Part shown: piece by piece, positions 55,133 through 64,000 of the stretch
How positions within the stretch are numbered: the stretch's first letter is position 1
Layout of the letters: each line of letters starts with the position of its first letter
Source of the DNA: Muscardinus avellanarius
Lineage: Eukaryota; Chordata; Mammalia; Rodentia; Gliridae
Reading direction: 5' to 3'
NCBI GenBank assembly: GCA_963383645.1
Contig: OY726571.1
Location: 77,792,860 to 77,856,859 of the forward strand
Length of the DNA: 64,000 nt
The notes under the pieces: generated by a model
Told to the model about the DNA's origin: nothing
The model's database searches: none
Seen by the model: the letters and a program-made list of their open reading frames with translations, nothing else
Program-made: the position numbers and the translations under genes

Positions 55133-55352
55133 ATAGGGGTGGCTAACAGTTGCTGTAAAGGGCCCGATGTTAAATACTTTAGTGTTTGTAGATCATACAT
55201 TCTCTGTCATAACTACTCTGTTATTGTAGCATGACAGCCATATAGACAGTAACAATGAGTGGGTATAGCCATGTTTCAATAAAACTTTATTTTCAAAAAT
55301 AGAGGGTGGACTGGATTGGTCCATGAACCATAATATGCCAACTCTAGGTCTG
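55133..55352. mobile_element. hAT-like nonautonomous DNA transposon
   Basis: TAGGGGTGGCTAACAG and TATGCCAACTCTAGG form imperfect terminal inverted repeats. Inside are TGCTGTAAAGGGCCCGATGT, TGTAGCATGACAGCCATATA and TTTCAATAAAACTTTATTTTC, known together from a common old mammalian repeat. Family name not recalled with certainty. Confidence 0.5.
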
Positions 55353-55619
55353 GATTCCAGGAAATATATATCTGGCTATATAGCTGACCTCAGAGGAGGA
55401 ACAGCAGTGGTTTTCAGATAACTGCAATAATACATACAACCTTTAGTATCCATGGCCAAGACTTTATTATATTTGTGTATAAGTTCGTCATTAATTTAAA
55501 AAGGGCATTACTTTCCTGCTTGCTTCTTGGGGGACTAATCCAGATAGTGTTGTTTATTTATACCACTTCTCTCCCCAAATTATTTGAAGTAGTTTATGAC
55601 TAAAAAAAAACCATATAGG

Positions 55620-55711
55620 ATTTGGGGTGTCGCTCAGTGGTAGAGCATGTGTTTAATGTACATGAGGCCCTGAGTTCCATCCCCAGAACAAAACAAACAA
55701 ACAAAAAAAAT
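55620..55711 (+). mobile_element. ID SINE (monomeric)
   Basis: GGATTTGGGGTGTCGCTCAG, TGGTAGAGCATGTGTTTAAT, GAGTTCCATCCCCAG and an AAAC-rich tail. Confidence 0.87.
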
Positions 55712-56965
55712 CAAAAGGCATATGTAGCTCTTAGCCTTCAAGATAGAGGCAAAATCAAAACCCACATAAAAAGGTCACATAAAGCAACTTCTGAACATTC
55801 CTTTTCTACCTGCCAACTCAAGCTGGGAGCTCAAGCATTTCGGAAACTGATCAGTCCTTGGGATACTTCCTAAGCTACTTAAAAAAAAAATCTTCTGTAG
55901 CATAATTTTCTTTCTGGAAAAAATTATGTTCCCCAATGTGTCGTATCAAGTCTCCTACCAAAGGAAGTGTTCGTATTCATCTTTTTTTTTATTATTATTA
56001 TTGAAGTGTAAGCCAAGAACTGTTATATCAACTAAGTGGGTGTTAGGAAAGGAAAGAAAATTATAAGCTAATGAAAACTTTGATGGGCAAGTGACCTCTT
56101 CAAAACAGACTCCAACGCTCGCAGAACTCATGTTTCATCAGCCTAGGGAACTGTTTGCAATCATCTTAAAGACCCGGCTCTACTCTCCAGGGGAAAAGGA
56201 ATGTTACATTTCTTCATAGTTAGATGGTCAGAGGCACCTCACACAGGGCAGACGAGGCAGGAATGACTCAGTGGGCATCACAGGGTGGCTGCAAAGCCAA
56301 GTGGTTTGAAGGACTGTGACTCCTAACACAGTTCTGAAATCGGGATTCTGGTCCATGGGAAACCATGAGCTTTCACCAGTGACTAATATAAGATCCTAAT
56401 CATGGTTAGATCCATCTGCGGAGCCAAGTGAATGCAGAAGATCTTTCAGAATCCAGGCAAAGGATCTGCTGAGCTGCCTGACACTGGGGAGGTTTAAAGG
56501 ACATGTTCACGAGGACATCGACGTAGGGAGAGAATGCTTCCCCGGGCCAGGATTATGGGCACGGATGCATTCACAATTGAAGACGAAGAGGCCCAGTCAC
56601 CTGATAGTTGGAATAACAGTATCAGAGAAAACAAGAGGCAAGACAGGAACAGTGTATCAAGGCAGACCGGACATTTGCATGTCAGAATTTTATGTTAGTG
56701 GGCTCATTGTAGCATGGACAAAAAATAAATACTATAACTTTTATAATCAACAGCTGAAAAACTTTTGTTCTAAAAATGTTTATTCTGCTCTAAATTTAAG
56801 AACGGTCTCACCTTTAAATGAAAGTCTTCAGAATTTTTAGCTTAAACTTTGGTCCCCTCTCTCCTTACTCCTCTCAGTGAGAGTGCAGATTGGCACAGTG
56901 TTTGGGGAGGAGACAGTTTCTATCCATCAAGCTAATAAGGAGTATTTGACCCTGAAATACAGTGG
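55712..56965. other. Unannotated intron
   Basis: 1.25 kb without a recognised repeat. No exon supported; the open frame at 56565-56840 has no recognised similarity. Confidence 0.4.
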
Positions 56966-56974
56966 GGTTTTTTG

Positions 56975-57201
56975 TTGTTGTTGTTTTTTTTTTTTTTTTC
57001 AGGACTGGGCATTGACCCAGAGGCATCTACCTTCATTCAAGCTACCTCCCCCAGCCCTATTTTCTATTCTTTATTCTGAAACAAGGTCTCACTAAGTTGC
57101 AGAGGGCCTCACCAAGTAGCTGAGGCTGGCCATGAACCTCGATCCTCCTGTCTCAGCCTCCCGAATGCTGGGATTACAAGTGTATGCTGCCACACCCGGC
57201 T
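56975..57201 (-). mobile_element. B1-dID SINE, type I
   Basis: Poly-T head, AGGACTGGGCATTGACCCAG to GTATGCTGCCACACCCGGCT. Confidence 0.92.
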
Positions 57202-57385
57202 TGTGATCTATTTTTTAAACAATACAAACTCTCAGGCTGAGAAAAGTGTTCATGCAAAAATTATCATTGTATTAAATTTTTGAAATGAATTGCAGAAGAA
57301 AGTTCAGATTTTTGAAGATTTTGGACATCAGAACTCCCATAAGGGGTTACAAATCGGTGTATGGAAGTTTAGCAAGTATATAAAA

Positions 57386-57598
57386 TGTAGAGCCGGGCAT
57401 GGTGGTGCATGCTTGTAATACCAGCATTCGGGAGGCTGAGACCGGAGGATCGTGGTTCGCGGACAGCCTCAGCTACTTAGTGAGGCCCTCTGCAACTTAC
57501 TGAGACCCTGTTTCAAAATAAAAGAATAAAAAATAGGGCAGGGGGTATAGCTTGGAGGTCAAATGCCCCTGGGATTCATCCCCAAACCCGATTTAAAA
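57386..57598 (+). mobile_element. B1-dID SINE, type III
   Basis: Target-site duplication AAGTATATAAAA (57374-57385, 57599-57610). Carries GACCGGAGGATCGTGG and GGAGGTCAAATGCCCC; the 3' end has decayed to CCCCAAACCCG. Confidence 0.94.
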
Positions 57599-57610
57599 AA
57601 GTATATAAAA

Positions 57611-58241
57611 AGTGAAATTGAAGAGAGTAAAACTTCAGAATAGTGTATATAAAATAAGCTTTTTTATAATTATGTGCGTGTGTGCATAGATTTGGACCCA
57701 TATGCACAGTTGCTGGTAGTGAGTATGGGGTAGGTCTCACATCTGAATGGATTAGAATGCTTTCACGGTGGGCTGTAATGAGAGGCCCACACTTCTTGTT
57801 TGTCCAGACACTGGGGAGCAGGGATGGAGAGGGGCCCTGAGTGGTACCTGGGCTCAGCTTGGAAGAGAGCCAACATTCGAAAGGAAGAGGTGTCTCTCTC
57901 CATAACCGTGCGTGAGGTCCAGGCGCCATCACTGCAGGTATAATGTAAGCCTGCCTTACTTAGACGTATTTGCTTATTCATTAATGTAGCCAATATTTGT
58001 TGAGTGTCTACTGTGAGGAAGAAACACAGATAGAACGAAGGCCGCAGACTTAAGCAGACAGCCGCGGGTGCCCGGGAAGCCCGGGAAGTCTTTTAAATGG
58101 ATGAAGTCAGCGCTCACTTCTTAGTATGGTGGTCAGTATTGCAATGAAATGGAACGCACCTTAAATGCATATTGAGTTCTCTTTATCCTAACCATTATTT
58201 CTTCATTGTCTCTGCATTATGCATTTGGAAATGGAGCTTTT
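57611..58241. other. Unannotated intron
   Basis: Unique sequence. No exon or element recognised, apart from AATATTTGTTGAGTGTCTAC (57991), which may be a MIR trace. Confidence 0.35.
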
Positions 58242-58256
58242 ACAATAATTAGTTTT

Positions 58257-58465
58257 TTTGTTTTTGTTTTTGTTTTTGTTTTTGTTTTGGTGGTACTGGG
58301 GTTCCTGGACGCCCTTCTATATCTGGCCTACACTCTCAGACCTATTTTTTTATTTTTGGAAACAGGGTCTCTTAAGCCAGCGTGGCTGGCCTCGAACCTG
58401 CGCGATCCTCCTGTTTCCGCCTCCCAAGCACGGGGGATTACAAGTGTGCGCCACCACGCCCAGCT
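58257..58465 (-). mobile_element. B1-dID SINE, type II, 211 bp before the second exon
   Basis: Target-site duplication ACAATAATTAGTTTT with one change (58242-58256, 58466-58480). The T-rich head has become (GTTTTT)n. TTCCTGGAC has lost the palindrome. Its position upstream of the acceptor could matter for splicing, but it does not touch the branch-point region. Confidence 0.95.
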
Positions 58466-58676
58466 ACAATGATTAGTTTTAATTACCAAACCTTCCAAGA
58501 AGTAGCATGGCCGTCCATGGCAGTGACTGCAGATCCTACAACGGACTCTGCTTCCCGCCCTCACAAAGGAAGACTCTTTAAGGAATACCTTTGTGTATAG
58601 GTAGATCCAGGTGTAGGCATATCTGTATAATTCTTTGCCAACTATTAACTCAAACGTTTGTGTTTTTCTTCCTCAG

Positions 58677-58739
58677 AAAAAGCAGAGGACGAAAGACCTT
58701 TCTCGGGTGTTTCATTCTTACAATCCGTATGATCACAAG
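58677..58739 (+). CDS. CDKAL1: CDKAL1 internal coding exon (linker into TRAM domain)
   Basis: The exon has 21 codons in phase 0. They begin [12 protein letters not shown] and end YNPYDHK. The acceptor is TTTTTCTTCCTCAG and the donor is AAG|gtaaga. The basic K-x-R-x-x-x-L helix is where MiaB-family enzymes pass from the radical-SAM barrel to the C-terminal TRAM domain, an RNA-binding beta-barrel that helps hold the tRNA. Residue N in SYNPYDHK replaces the S I recall in human CDKAL1. At 63 nt the exon is too short to stand out as an ORF and was found from its splice sites and frame. It continues the preceding coding exon directly. The rest of TRAM and the C-terminal membrane anchor must lie downstream of the window. 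Confidence 0.95.
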
Positions 58740-58932
58740 GTAAGAGAGGCGTGTTATTAGGATATTGGATGTTAGAGCGTTTGGTGACGATAAGCATTTC
58801 AATTATCAAATCTTGTAGCACTAGTGCTCAGTTATGATACCTTCTGTCTGAATGTATACACAGGTTTGACCAATATACAGTAATTTTTAAGTACATTTAA
58901 CCAATTACCTTTACTGGTCAATTTTCATTTTC

Positions 58933-59142
58933 TTTCTTTTTTGGGGGGGTACTGTCGATTGAACACAGGGACATTCTATCTCTGAGCTAAACCCTAGGCC
59001 CTATTTTATGTTTTATTTGGAAACAGGGTCTTATTAAGTTACAGAGAGCCGCACTGAGTTGCTTGAAGCTGGCTTCAAACCTACAGTCCTGTCTGAGCCT
59101 CCCAAGTACTGGGATTACAAGCGAGCGCCACCCCATCCAGCT
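58933..59142 (-). mobile_element. B1-dID SINE, intermediate subtype
   Basis: Target-site duplication TCAATTTTCATTTTC/TCAATTTTAATTTTC (58918-58932, 59143-59157). Confidence 0.94.
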
Positions 59143-59237
59143 TCAATTTTAATTTTCAGTCTTTTTTAAGAAAACAGAAAATTTGTATTTCTGAACTAAA
59201 GTAATAATATATTTTGTTCACATTAAAATCTAGTCAC

Positions 59238-59325
59238 AGGGGCCTGGAACTATAGATGAGTGGCAGTTACTTAGCATACAGGAGACCCTGGGTTAGATCC
59301 CCAACAATGCCTCCCCCCAAAATAG
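59238..59325 (+). mobile_element. ID SINE (monomeric), old
   Basis: GGGGCCTGGAACTATAGATG, AGTGGCAGTTACTTAGCATA and GGTTAGATCCCCAACAATGC. The A box is decayed. Confidence 0.7.
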
Positions 59326-61079
59326 TTACCTATTGTCACTGAAATCTCAAAACCTGAAAAGACTGGCCTGGGTGTTTTGCTGTTTTATTATTATTACAGT
59401 TGTTGACTTTGGTTGATTTGTTTTTTCCTTCCCCAAAGTATAATGAGTAAACTAAGCTTTTAGGCCTGGTAAATGTAGAACGTTGACTACCAAATCATGA
59501 TTCTTCATCATTCTGGTCAATATTTTGTTAAATGGATAACCTTTAGAAAAGTAGCACACGGTATTATGTATGAAATATCCATTAACAAGAGTTTTGCTGG
59601 GCAGAAAACCAAAAAGTGTAACAATTAGTCACCCATGTAGCCATCCCAGGGCTTTATGAAGACATCTAGTCATTCTTGTTTTATTTTATATCCTATACTT
59701 TCCACCACCAATATTGGAAAAACTCACAGGCTTATAAGTATTTCACCATACCTTTGTAAAAGGGAAAAAGTCATTCAAAAAAGTACACGTAAGCCATTAT
59801 AAAGAAAATGCTTAGCACTCCCACATCTTCATAGAGAAATAAATTATGAGATTGGTGAGATCTGTGTAAAACTTGTCTGCTTTGTAAGATTCCAGCAAAT
59901 CTGCTAATTTGAGATGATTTCAGAAGCAAACAAAAAAATTTTCACAGTTGAAATGCTAATATAAACTTAAATCTTTATCTATGAATTTACAGGCAGACAT
60001 GTGGTAGAGATTTTTTAACTAGCCAAAATAACTAGTGTGAAAGCTACTTTCCTCCTTTGAGAACACAGAGATGTCTGGATTTAGGAGGGAAAAATTGTGC
60101 CAGTTGTTCATGGAAGGTAAAAGAATTTGGATAGTTTCTAGAGTTTCCAAAGAGACCAATTGCCTGAAGCACCAGAAAGTTGTACAAGATATACTTCGTG
60201 TGACCATGGTGATACGCAGCACTGAAAATTATATCATTTCAAGTTAGTATTTTTCAAACTAAACCAATCATTTTACAGAATACAGGAACTTGTTAGAAAG
60301 AGATTGAGAGAGCCTGTGGTATCTGATAATGCAGTGGGACGTAAGACTGATAAGTAACACAACAACAGAAGATAGGAGATTGGCTAGATTTCTGATAGGC
60401 GTGTTGCACTTTTTTTTTTTTTTTTTTTTTTTTTTTAGAGATGAGGCCATTTCACTAAGATAAGTACAACCATGGCTAAAGTGAAGATTTAACAACAACA
60501 AGAGCAACAAAAAAGGCTGTGACAAATCAGAGTTTGGCCTGAGTTTGTCTAAATCTTGCCTACTTCGAGCATTTTTTAATTCAGAGCTAAGGGAAATTCC
60601 ATTATTCTTTTATTAGAACTCTTAATGGAACCTAGCCATTTGCAGCTTCTACCGGCTTCCTCTTCATATCCTTTGTGGCACTGTATCAAAGTCACCTTCG
60701 ATGATTTGGGCTTCTCTTTTGAAGACTTCATCCCCACAAATTAGTCATCAGGCAATGAAGAATTGAATATAAATGCTAGATGGAGTTCCTTTTGATCTTT
60801 GCTTTAAGATGGGTAATAAATTATTGTAAGTAGCTAGACTGCTTGATGAGTGATTATTTTAAAGTTCCTAAGGTTTGGTCTGTTGGCCTTCTGTTTTATT
60901 CTGGATGTGTGTAATGAAGGAAAGGGGGAGATTTTTGTTTGAGGCAGCTCCTGGACCCCTTGCAACCTCCTTCCATTTTCCCAAGCTCTATTCAGGCAAA
61001 TATAACCATGTTGCTTTTGCTTTTAATTCCTCTCTCTCACTCTCCCTTCTTCCTTTTCCCTCCTCCCTCCCCCCTCCTC
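59326..61079. other. Repeat-poor intron
   Basis: 1.75 kb with no transposon recognised. There is a T25 run at 60411-60436. Not coding by any signal I can see. Confidence 0.45.
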
Positions 61080-61216
61080 TCTCATTGAACCCAAGGACAT
61101 TGCACCCTGAGCTACATCCCCAGCCTTTTGAATCTTTTATTTCAAAACAGGGCCACACTAAGTTGATGAGGCTGGCTTCAGACCTGCGATCCTCCTGTCT
61201 CAGCCTTCTCAGTAAC
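61080..61216 (-). mobile_element. B1-dID SINE, partial
   Basis: CATTGAACCCAAGGACATTG to TCCTGTCTCAGCCTTCTCAG. Truncated at both ends and joined to a CT-rich stretch. Confidence 0.78.
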
Positions 61217-63222
61217 TTTGTCTTCATTGATTGGAATGCCCACAAAGTCCGGAACCATTAGGATAATGTAACTTGCACCGTTTTCTCAATCCTAGAATGT
61301 TGGGGTTTCCCCAGAAATAAAATAATAGAAGGTTGTGTTTTCGTGCTACTTTATGATTTTAATTACCCAATTATGTGCACGCAATTAGTGATATGTTTTA
61401 GCATAAGAAACATTTTATAAGGTGTAGTTACAGCTGGTTTGAACATCTCATGCTCAACAGGATACCTGGGGTGATTGCTAGAAAAATATACACACATACT
61501 ATAAATGAAAGCTTCATAAAATAAAATGTCAATTGTTTGGAATTTGCTTTCAAAAATTCAAAGAGAGAAGTGAATAGGTTACGGAAAAATAGCATAAACC
61601 ATGTGTCAAGGATCACAAAAGCTGAGTGGTGTTTGGGGCAGGAGGCGGGGGTTATTCTCCTGTTTATTTTTCCATATGATTGAAATTTTCCACAATTAAA
61701 GAAAATTCGAAGGCAAAATAAACTGGAATCTGCTCCTAGGAATGAATGTTCTGATCTTCTTTTCCTCAGTAGCTAAATTACTTTTGTCTTAACCTTTCCC
61801 ATGATGGACCTTTATGCCAAAGAAGGAATACTCCGCATTTCAGTGCGTTCGTTATGCTGAGCAAACTCAGAAGTGCCACTCCTGGTCTAAAGTTGGCACA
61901 ATTTCCTGGGATTTCATCCCAAATTACAGTGGGTCACTTAAATGATAGCCTTCCCTACTAGAAACTGTTAAAACAGTTGTAATTACAAAGGGGTGCTCGC
62001 ACAACCATTTTGTTCCCAGTGAGTCAGCTCTATTTGCTTTTTCCTGACCCCAACCCCAGATTGCCCCTGCCTGACCCCAGACACAGGAAAGTCACCAGGT
62101 TAAGCAAACGAGTTGTTTGTGTGAGGCCAGGTGCATTTCTTAGTCATGCCCTAAAGCCATTGTTTAGGTTGTAAATGGTCAGTTGGTTTTCTCTTAAATG
62201 CTCTTGCAAAAAACAAATACAGCTCAAAGCAAAATGTCCACCCAGAAGGAGTCTTACAAAATGCTTTGTTTCTTACACTAAAAACTGGAAGAGTTGAACA
62301 TTTCAGACTCAGATCTCTGGTTCCAGGTCCATTAAAACAACAACAACATATTGTCAGGAATTCTTATAATTTAAAAGAAAAAGGCTGTACGAAAGCACTT
62401 GACCAGAGTTAATTCCCATTTGTGTGTCCTTATGAAAGAGAACATTGGTAATCCAATGTTTAGAGGTAATCCAAAATAGCTGGTAATCTGATAGTATTTT
62501 ATGCATTATTTTTTGTTCTGTTATTTTAATAAACATAGCTTGTGGTTTCTGAAAACAGACCTTACTAACTACCAGGAAAGGTTATAAGGCCAGAGGCCTC
62601 CTTGGTCACAGAAGGTCAGCCTGCAGTTGGGATTTTCTTTGGGATAAGTCACAGGTATTTTCAAGGAGGCTATAATTAGGACATTTTCATTAAAATTATG
62701 CAACTTAGTGTGTGCTATGCGCCGCTGTCCTGAAGAAAATATTAGTATGCACATAAGAGATGATTTTCTTTCTCTTTTGTTAGATTTTATCAGAATTGTA
62801 TGTTCAGGGTGAAATCTAGGCTTATTAGCTAAACACAGATATTTATAATCTGCTAATGTAAAAAGCAGATTATATAAAATATGAAAATGTTTAGAAGGGA
62901 AAACTTCTTTCCGTTTAAGTCATAGCCATTTTGCCATCTGCAAAACTGCGTAAGTTCCTAAGTGCAGTTCATCTGAGTGAATTACTATCCACTCCACCAA
63001 CAAAGTGCGTCCCTAATAGCCTCTAGGTGTTACAGTTTTTATATTTTGTGGAGAGCTTCTCATGTTTCTTTTAGTAAATTGTTAAATTAATAATTTTTCT
63101 ACAGATGTAGCTATAAGTCCCAGGACAAGCATGGGAAGAAGCCTTGCTTAAAGTCCCTGTGTTGGGAAAATGGGCTTTTCTTTTCCTTTTGGTGGTGACT
63201 TACTGTTACTTTAAAAATATTT
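61217..63222. other. Repeat-poor intron, candidate conserved sequence
   Basis: 2 kb almost free of recognisable repeats. It has TAATTA and AGTTGTAATTACAAAGG (61974) motifs and GTGAGTCAGC (62020, AP-1/MAF-like). No exon supported. Confidence 0.35.
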
Positions 63223-63225
63223 CTA

Positions 63226-63411
63226 AGCTGGGCGTGGTGGCACATGCTTGTAATCCCAGTACTTGGAAGACTGAGACAGGAGGATCGCAGGTTCACGGCC
63301 AGCCTCAGCTACTTAGTGAGGGCCTCGCAACTTAGAGCCTGTTTCAAAATAAAAATAAAAAATAGGGCTGGGGGTGTAGCTCAGAGGTAGAATGCCCCGG
63401 GATACCGCAAA

Positions 63412-63416
<5 letters not shown>
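63226..63416 (+). mobile_element. B1-dID SINE, type I
   Basis: GCTGGGCGTGGTGGCACATG to GATACCGCAAAAAT. The B box lost about 11 bases (CCCCGGGATACC). Confidence 0.93.

Positions 63417-63446
<30 letters not shown>
63415..63446. repeat. (AT)n microsatellite at SINE tail
   Basis: About 16 AT units directly following the SINE A-tail. Confidence 0.95.
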
Positions 63447-63447
<1 letters not shown>

Positions 63448-63684
63448 CGCATATGTAGCATAAAAGCCCCAGCTGTGTGTGGATGCGCTCAGTAATTTAG
63501 CTTGTGAGTCTAAAGACACACTTTTCTGCTTTTTTCAGCCAGGGGTTTTCCATACCGCTCTCTGGTGATTTATTTTGTTAGAATTTGTCAGAAGGCAACC
63601 TGGGCCCAGACTGTTCAAATAATTGTTTACTTTTCCTCCCTCTGCTTTACTGCCTCTTCATTCCCTCATCTACCAACAACCCAT
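63447..63684. other. Unannotated intron
   Basis: Unique sequence between two simple repeats. Confidence 0.4.
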
Positions 63685-63754
63685 TTCCTTCCTTCCTTGC
63701 TTCCTTCCTTCCTTCCTTCCTTCCTTCCTTGCTTCCTTCCTTCCTTCCTTCCTT
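63685..63754. repeat. (CCTT)n microsatellite
   Basis: About 17 tetranucleotide units with two GCTT interruptions. Confidence 0.97.
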
Positions 63755-64000
63755 CGGTTCTCCCAAGCATAGATGCCTAGTTGCGGAAGCCAGTCAACTC
63801 TAATAGCAGCTAAAGCAAGGGTGGTTGTTGCTTCAACAATTCAGAGCTTCAGACACAAGCGGCAGTGCACCAAATGGAAGCTGGGCAGGCCATTAACACT
63901 GCAAGTCATTAACCCCAGGACTCCAAAAGTGCAGCTGCCCCAGGCTGCTTAATTTAGACCCCCAAACCCCGCTCTCCCAATACACACGTAGCAGTCCCAG
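63755..64000. other. Unannotated intron to window end
   Basis: No element or exon recognised. Confidence 0.4.

Larger units (their letters stand above)
27693..58676 (+). other. CDKAL1: CDKAL1 intron, complete (30,984 bp)
   Basis: The intron runs from gtaaga after the VPAHV codons to TTCCTCAG before KKQRTK. Both ends fit the GT-AG rule and the reading phase is kept. It holds the inverted duplication at 42.4-45.2 kb, the CpG-rich unique block at 46.1-46.7 kb, about 22 SINEs, and old L1, L2 and LTR remains. No further coding exon was found inside it. Confidence 0.93.
58740..64000 (+). other. CDKAL1: CDKAL1 intron, 5' part (downstream of second visible exon)
   Basis: The intron begins with gtaaga and runs to the window edge without a recognisable next exon. 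It is poor in repeats: two full SINEs, one partial SINE, one ID copy and two simple repeats in 5.3 kb. Confidence 0.9.

Noticed and set aside
1..64000. CRISPR arrays, operons, tRNA/rRNA genes, phage or plasmid features
   Set aside because: The window is mammalian intron. The periodic repeats are microsatellites and SINEs, and tRNA-like boxes belong to ID/B1-dID elements.

Overview
The window is nuclear DNA of a non-murine rodent, most likely from the squirrel-related clade (Sciuromorpha). The evidence is dozens of dimeric SINEs with a 7SL/B1-like left half and a tRNA/ID-like right half (B1-dID type), plus monomeric ID copies and an L1 3' tail of squirrel-like type. Family-level placement is tentative and rests on recognised repeat types, not on a search.

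Only one gene is visible: CDKAL1 on the + strand, the radical-SAM tRNA methylthiotransferase that makes ms2t6A37 in tRNA-Lys(UUU). Two coding exons are present, 27512-27692 and 58677-58739. Both have clean AG/GT borders, and they join in phase across a 30,984-bp intron. The first encodes the second half of the radical-SAM barrel and the second encodes the linker into the TRAM domain. Everything else is intron: more than 27 kb upstream, the 31-kb central intron and more than 5 kb downstream. No other gene, tRNA, rRNA or promoter could be supported.

Layout. At 802-3806 there is a complete, TSD-flanked L1-derived element that keeps a 5' region and ORF1 but has an antisense old L1 piece where ORF2 should be (HAL1-like). 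It is itself interrupted by a SINE. From 6 to 19 kb there are SINEs, a MER5A-like DNA transposon, MIR pieces and a 114-bp direct duplication. From 19.7 to 23.6 kb an old antisense L1 is broken up by seven SINEs. From 24 to 40 kb come the first exon, old L1, LTR and MIR remains, and several large microsatellites. At 42.4-45.2 kb lies a nearly perfect inverted duplication with 575-bp arms and a 1.67-kb spacer. The 46.1-46.7 kb block is unique sequence with unusually many CpGs and transcription-factor-like motifs. From 47 to 58 kb there are SINEs, antisense L2 and a hAT-like remnant. After the second exon the intron is repeat-poor.

Main points for follow-up: the 575-bp inverted duplication; the ORF1-only L1 composite; a SINE subfamily with a diagnostic hairpin and a TTCCAGGAA palindrome; and a few repeat-free candidate regulatory blocks. 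No microbial-type system (CRISPR, operon, phage) is present. SINE classes used below: type I ends in ...GGGTTCCATCCCCAGTACCGC; the intermediate type has GGTCTGGGAGTATAGCC with an ordinary 3' end; type II has a shortened left monomer with a hairpin and the 3' end GGCTTCCAGGAACCCCAG; type III has GGTCAAATGCCCC and ends CCCCAGACCCGC.
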